64,000 nucleotides of DNA, taken from Halanaerobium kushneri (lineage in GTDB: Bacteria > Bacillota > Halanaerobiia > Halanaerobiales > Halanaerobiaceae). The notes beneath the pieces were generated by a model that had not been told where the DNA came from, did not search any database, and saw nothing but the letters and a program-made list of their open reading frames with translations. The number at the start of each line of letters is the position of its first letter. Position 1 is the first letter of the stretch. The stretch is taken from assembly GCF_900156285.1 (NCBI RefSeq), contig NZ_FTNC01000005.1:98652-162651 (forward strand). Reading direction: 5' to 3'. Positions 61,121 through 64,000 of the stretch are shown one piece after another. Position numbers and translations under genes: made by a program.

Positions 61121-61963
61121 ATGCTTAAGATTGGGATTATTGGAGCAGGAGCTGGTGGTGCTTCTATATTAGAAACATTTTTGGATATAGATGATGTAGA
61201 TGTAATAGGTATTTGTGATAATAATAGTAATGCCCCAGGAATAAAAAGAGCAAGAGAAAATGGGGTACCAGTATATGATGATTTTAATGATCTGCTGCAG
61301 CTAAATAAAGAGAAAGTTATTTTGGAAGTGACAGGAAATGACATAATTTCGGAGAAAGTTAAAGAAGCTGCAGATGAGAAAACTAAAATAATTGATTCTG
61401 AAACTTCTTTAATTCTTTTTAAAATCGTAAATTCCAGAGAAGAAATGTTAAAAAGAATGGAAGTTGAAGCTGATAAACTCTGTAATCTGGCTGTGGATAT
61501 TGGTGGAACTATTGAAGAAATTAGTGATAGTAATAGTGAAAATATTGAAGAATTAGATCAGACTGCCTCTAAACTGCAGCAGGCATCAGAAAATAGCAAA
61601 GCTAATCTTGAAAAGACAAATGAAATAGTTAAATTTATCAAAACTGTTTCTGATCAAACAAAAATGTTGGGCCTGAATGCTGCAATTGAAGCAGCCCGAG
61701 CTGATGTTAAAGCTAATGGTTTTAATGTGGTAGCTGATGAAATTAGAAAATTGGCAGATGAAACAGGAGCTTCAGTTAAAGAAATAACCGGGTTTATTGA
61801 AAAGTTAAATGAGTCAACCGAAAATACTAAGATAAATATAGATAAAATGAATCAGAAAGTTGATCAGTTTACTGAAAATGAAAAAATTATGACTGAGAAA
61901 TTACATAATGCAGCTGATCAGATTACAAAAATGGCAGAAAGTTTATCTGAACTTATTGATTAA
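61121..61963 (+). CDS. Soluble chemoreceptor-type protein with N-terminal Rossmann domain
   Basis: A 280-residue cytoplasmic fusion protein. Residues 1-105 form a Rossmann dinucleotide-binding domain: GIIGAGAGGASILETF, then acidic CDNNSNAPGIKRARENG and ILEVTGND, like the NAD domain of homoserine or aspartate dehydrogenases. After a helical link, residues about 125-280 form a short MCP signalling domain with [32 protein letters not shown]. No catalytic oxidoreductase domain and no membrane segment are present. It could sense NAD(H) redox or a small metabolite and signal to CheA. ATG 61121 follows GGGGGA. Confidence 0.88.
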   Translation: MLKIGIIGAGAGGASILETFLDIDDVDVIGICDNNSNAPGIKRARENGVPVYDDFNDLLQLNKEKVILEVTGNDIISEKVKEAADEKTKIIDSETSLILFKIVNSREEMLKRMEVEADKLCNLAVDIGGTIEEISDSNSENIEELDQTASKLQQASENSKANLEKTNEIVKFIKTVSDQTKMLGLNAAIEAARADVKANGFNVVADEIRKLADETGASVKEITGFIEKLNESTENTKINIDKMNQKVDQFTENEKIMTEKLHNAADQITKMAESLSELID

Positions 61964-61990
61964 AAAGTTAATTTAAATGGAGGAAATAAA

Positions 61991-62482
61991 ATGAGTGGTA
62001 ATTTAATTGATGTTTTTGTTGAGATTCCAAAAGGAAGTAATAATAAGTATGAGTATGATAAAGAGAAAGGTAAATTTAGATTAGATCGGGTAATGTATTC
62101 ACCTGTATATTATCCAGCGGATTATGGATATTTAGAAGAAACTCTGGCTGATGATGGAGATCCACTTGATGCAATGGTTTTAACTACTTTTCCAACTTTT
62201 CCTGGTTGTATAATTACTGCAAGAGTAATTGGGATGTTTATTATGGAAGATGAAAAAGGTAGGGATGAAAAAATATTTACGGTTCCTGAACATGATCCAA
62301 GATTTAAAAATACAAATACTCTTTATGATCTTGAGGAACATCTGCTCAAGGAATACGAACACTTCTTTTCTGTATATAAAAATTTAGAAGAGAAGGAAGT
62401 AAAAATTATTGGCTGGGCGGGAATTGAAGAGGCTCTGCAGGTAATTGAAGAGTCCAAAGCTGCTTATCAGAGAAATAACTAA
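61991..62482 (+). CDS. ppa: Inorganic pyrophosphatase (family I)
   Basis: A 163-residue soluble pyrophosphatase that splits pyrophosphate and drives biosynthesis such as the GlgC reaction. Conserved parts are VEIPKGSNNKYEYDKE, YPADYGYLEETL and the metal-binding DDGDPLDAMVL. The length is normal for the family. ATG 61991 follows GGAGG. It is 27 bases after the Rossmann chemoreceptor gene, so the two may share a transcript. Confidence 0.95.
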   Translation: MSGNLIDVFVEIPKGSNNKYEYDKEKGKFRLDRVMYSPVYYPADYGYLEETLADDGDPLDAMVLTTFPTFPGCIITARVIGMFIMEDEKGRDEKIFTVPEHDPRFKNTNTLYDLEEHLLKEYEHFFSVYKNLEEKEVKIIGWAGIEEALQVIEESKAAYQRNN

Positions 62483-62561
62483 AATTGCTTATTTTTAAGT
62501 AAATTAACTAATTGAAAGAAACATGTCTATATGAAACTGACAGGAATATATTTTTAATTAA

Positions 62562-62596
62562 AAAATCCTGAGCCATTAATACTGGCTCAGGATTTT
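62562..62596. terminator. Bidirectional terminator
   Basis: AAAATCCTGAGCCA pairs perfectly with TGGCTCAGGATTTT over a seven-base loop. It ends ppa on the plus strand and the small peptide gene on the minus strand. Confidence 0.92.
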
Positions 62597-62628
62597 CTTA
62601 TTCTTTAACTGTAAATATCGTTTTTTAA

Positions 62629-62718
62629 TTAATTATTTTTCGCTGTTAAATATAATTCTATTAACTGAGGGGCTAAAACTATTCCCATCATAGTTAATAC
62701 TATTAGTAAATCTCTCAT
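62629..62718 (-). CDS. Small membrane peptide, 29 residues
   Basis: On the minus strand AAGGAGGG precedes an ATG at 62718 and an open frame of 29 codons ending in TAA. The peptide starts MRDLLIVLTMMGIVLAPQLI and ends ELYLTAKNN. It is one hydrophobic helix with charged ends, typical of small membrane proteins. A near-consensus promoter lies upstream (62776-62803), and a perfect terminator lies downstream. It is too short for most gene finders. Its role is unknown. Confidence 0.65.
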   Translation of the reverse strand: MRDLLIVLTMMGIVLAPQLIELYLTAKNN

Positions 62719-62775
62719 TGTATTAACCCTCCTTCTTCTTATATTCTTATAGTCTTATAAAAGGTTATTAACAAC

Positions 62776-62803
62776 ATTATATAGTATTATTTGTTTATGT
62801 CAA
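62776..62803 (-). promoter_or_regulatory. Minus-strand promoter of small peptide gene
   Basis: On the minus strand TTGACA (62798-62803) and TATAAT (62776-62781) are 16 bases apart, ending about 58 bases before the small gene's ATG. Confidence 0.7.
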
Positions 62804-62843
62804 GTAAAATAGTTAACAATAATGGTTATTATTAAGTTTTTAT

Positions 62844-63512
62844 TTAGGTATATAACTTAATTTGATCAAGTTTATAAATAATAATTTTTTTGCGAGAGGT
62901 TTTAATTAGATCTTCACTTTCAAACTGCCCCAGGACGCGGGAGACAGTTTCCCGACTGCTGCCAATCATGCTGGCCAGTTCCTGTTGAGTTAAAGAAATA
63001 TCTAAAATAACTCTATCTTTATTTTTTTTACCATACTTTTCAGCCAGAAAGATAAGAAGTCCTGCAACTCTAGCAGAACTATCTTTTAAGGCCAGGTCCC
63101 TAACATTTTGTTGAGCTCGACGCAGGCGTCCACTCATTTCTCTAAGCAGTTTAACTCCAATAGAGGGATGGTTTAAAATAAGACTTTCTAATTCTGATTG
63201 ATCAAATACAATTACTTCAGTATCAGTCATTGTTATAGCTGAAGCAGGATAATTACCTTTATCAAAGGCAACTATTTCTGCAATTATATCATGGTCACTA
63301 AAAATATTCAGGATCTGTTCATCACCATTTTTTATCATTTTAGTTAGTTTAACCTGTCCATTTTTAATAATAAAGAATTTATCTCCAGCTTCACCTTCAA
63401 AAAAAATATATTCTCCTTTTTTAAATTCTGTTTCACTGGCAATCTCGTCAATTAAATTTAATTCTTCTTCTGTAAGCAGACTAAAAAAAGGTATTTCTTT
63501 TACTACACTCAT
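62844..63512 (-). CDS. Crp/Fnr-family transcriptional regulator
   Basis: A 222-residue regulator. An N-terminal cyclic-nucleotide-type beta-roll (FKKGEYIFFEGEAGDKFFII, NGQVKLTKM) is joined by a long helix to a winged helix-turn-helix. The recognition helix is SSRETVSRVLGQF; RETVSR-type helices read TGTGA half-sites. There is not a single cysteine, so it is not an Fe-S Fnr; heme or a small ligand is more likely. It is a good candidate for the TGTGA-N6-TCATA boxes before hcp and the hemerythrin operon. ATG 63512 follows GAGGTGGG. Confidence 0.92.
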   Translation of the reverse strand: MSVVKEIPFFSLLTEEELNLIDEIASETEFKKGEYIFFEGEAGDKFFIIKNGQVKLTKMIKNGDEQILNIFSDHDIIAEIVAFDKGNYPASAITMTDTEVIVFDQSELESLILNHPSIGVKLLREMSGRLRRAQQNVRDLALKDSSARVAGLLIFLAEKYGKKNKDRVILDISLTQQELASMIGSSRETVSRVLGQFESEDLIKTSRKKIIIYKLDQIKLYT

Positions 63513-63547
63513 TTATTTTCCCACCTCAAATTTATTCTATATATTCT

Positions 63548-63576
63548 ATAATAAGCAATATTTTTTTAAAAATCAA
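63548..63576 (-). promoter_or_regulatory. Promoter of Crp/Fnr gene
   Basis: On the minus strand TTGATT (63571-63576) and TATTAT (63548-63553) with a 17-base spacer. The rest of the 310-base gap up to 63822 has no gene that I can see; it holds the ATTCGG/CCGAAT repeat (63665-63670 and 63683-63688) and the hairpin at 63747-63819. Confidence 0.5.
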
Positions 63577-63746
63577 GTAAACTGCTCAACTTTGAAAAAT
63601 ATTTTAACTTTATGTGATTTATAACTCAGAAAATTTTAGCCGGTACTGGTATAATTAAACTTGAATTCGGCAAGTAAAAATACCGAATCCAGTTATGATA
63701 GTCTTTAAACAGTAAATCTAGTTCAAATTTTTTTGAATAAAAAAAT

Positions 63747-63819
63747 AGAATCTCCTCTTGGTTTTATGGTAAAATGTTTTTAGGACAAAAAACCATACCA
63801 AAACCAAAAAGGAGATTCT
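63747..63819 (+). promoter_or_regulatory. Hairpin that hides the transposase ribosome site
   Basis: AGAATCTCCT (63747-63756) pairs with AGGAGATTCT (63810-63819). TTGGTTTT (63758-63765) pairs with AAAACCAA (63800-63807), and ATGGT with ACCAT. The ribosome binding site AAGGAGA lies in the right arm, so the gene at 63823 would be poorly translated from read-through mRNA. Confidence 0.75.
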
Positions 63820-63822
63820 GAT

Positions 63823-64000
63823 ATGAGTTTACCACAAAACAACAATAAAATAAATAGTTTTAACAAATTAAATATTCCAGCTAAATTTGATAGTGATACT
63901 GTGTCTAGTTGTCCAGCCTTTTCTTATCTGGAAGCTGCTAAATCCTGTATAGATTTTAAATCTTTAATTTCAGATAATATTAGCTATCAAAAAGCAGCTA
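63823..64000 (+). CDS. Probable transposase N-terminus, cut by window edge
   Basis: An open frame from ATG 63823 to the window end, 59 codons. It begins MSLPQNNNKINSFNKLNIPA and includes SSCPAFSYLEAAKSC. I associate this start with DDE transposases of IS1380/IS4-like elements in this group of bacteria, but only the N-terminus is visible and no catalytic residue can be checked. The ribosome-site-masking hairpin just before it is a usual feature of insertion sequences. The right end lies outside the window. Confidence 0.5.
   Translation, partial: MSLPQNNNKINSFNKLNIPAKFDSDTVSSCPAFSYLEAAKSCIDFKSLISDNISYQKAA

Noticed and set aside
63613..63630. Third TGTGA box near the Crp/Fnr gene
   Set aside because: TGTGA is present, but the second half-site at the right distance does not match TCAYA.

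Overview
The window is AT-rich, gene-dense chromosomal DNA from an anaerobic fermenting Firmicute-like bacterium. The best fit is the order Halanaerobiales (Halanaerobium or a relative). This rests on a sucrose-phosphate synthase very like the one I recall from Halothermothrix orenii, on oxygen-sensitive redox enzymes (formate dehydrogenase with NuoE/NuoF partners, 2-oxoacid:ferredoxin oxidoreductase, class I hybrid cluster protein, minimal SUF), and on many acidic proteins. The assignment is inference; no rRNA or tRNA lies in the window.

Layout. 1-3.7 kb: a TPR fragment at the edge, then argC-argB-argD. 3.8-8 kb: a SEC-C/TPR protein, an ECF vitamin-type S component behind a structured leader, and two unknown proteins. 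8.1-12.4 kb: HAD phosphatase, Pit phosphate transporter with its DUF47 partner, MscS channel, DJ-1 protein. 12.6-17.4 kb: three-gene NAD-linked formate dehydrogenase. 17.4-19.7 kb: an XRE/HD-GYP regulator and a chemoreceptor. 19.9-37.5 kb: a large storage-glucan and sucrose block (glgP, sps, pfkB-type kinase, pulA, a DUF4914 kinase-like protein, sucrose phosphorylase, a LacI regulator, glgBCD, glgA). 37.6-40.6 kb: an isomerase-like gene with a two-gene SUF system. 40.7-46.7 kb: NitT/TauT-type ABC transporter, patatin, cyclopropane synthase, dihydrolipoyl dehydrogenase. 46.9-48.1 kb: encapsulin with its ferritin-like cargo. 48.2-55.4 kb: radical-SAM DNA-metabolism pair, DUF6530-like gene with wecB, KorAB, rubrerythrin-like protein. 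55.8-63.5 kb: nitrosative-stress genes (hcp, DUF438-hemerythrin, scdA), two more chemoreceptor-type proteins, pyrophosphatase and a Crp/Fnr regulator. The right edge holds the start of a probable transposase.

How the genes work together. GlgC/GlgD, GlgA and GlgB build glycogen, and GlgP and pullulanase degrade it. Sps, the PfkB kinase and sucrose phosphorylase link hexose phosphates to sucrose, which could serve as osmolyte or carbon store in a halophile. Hcp, the hemerythrins and ScdA form a nitric-oxide/Fe-S repair group. Two promoters in that group carry the same TGTGA-N6-TCATA box, and a Crp/Fnr protein with a matching recognition helix is encoded a few kb away. Encapsulin/EncFtn and the rubrerythrin-like protein add iron storage and peroxide defence.

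Most unusual points: a glycogen synthase with a ComEA-like helix-hairpin-helix tail; a soluble chemoreceptor-type protein with an N-terminal Rossmann domain; genes that appear to start at ATA; a PEPCK/HPr-kinase-like DUF4914 protein inside the sugar block; two structured leaders of no class I recognise; and an unlisted 29-residue membrane peptide gene with a strong promoter and ribosome binding site.
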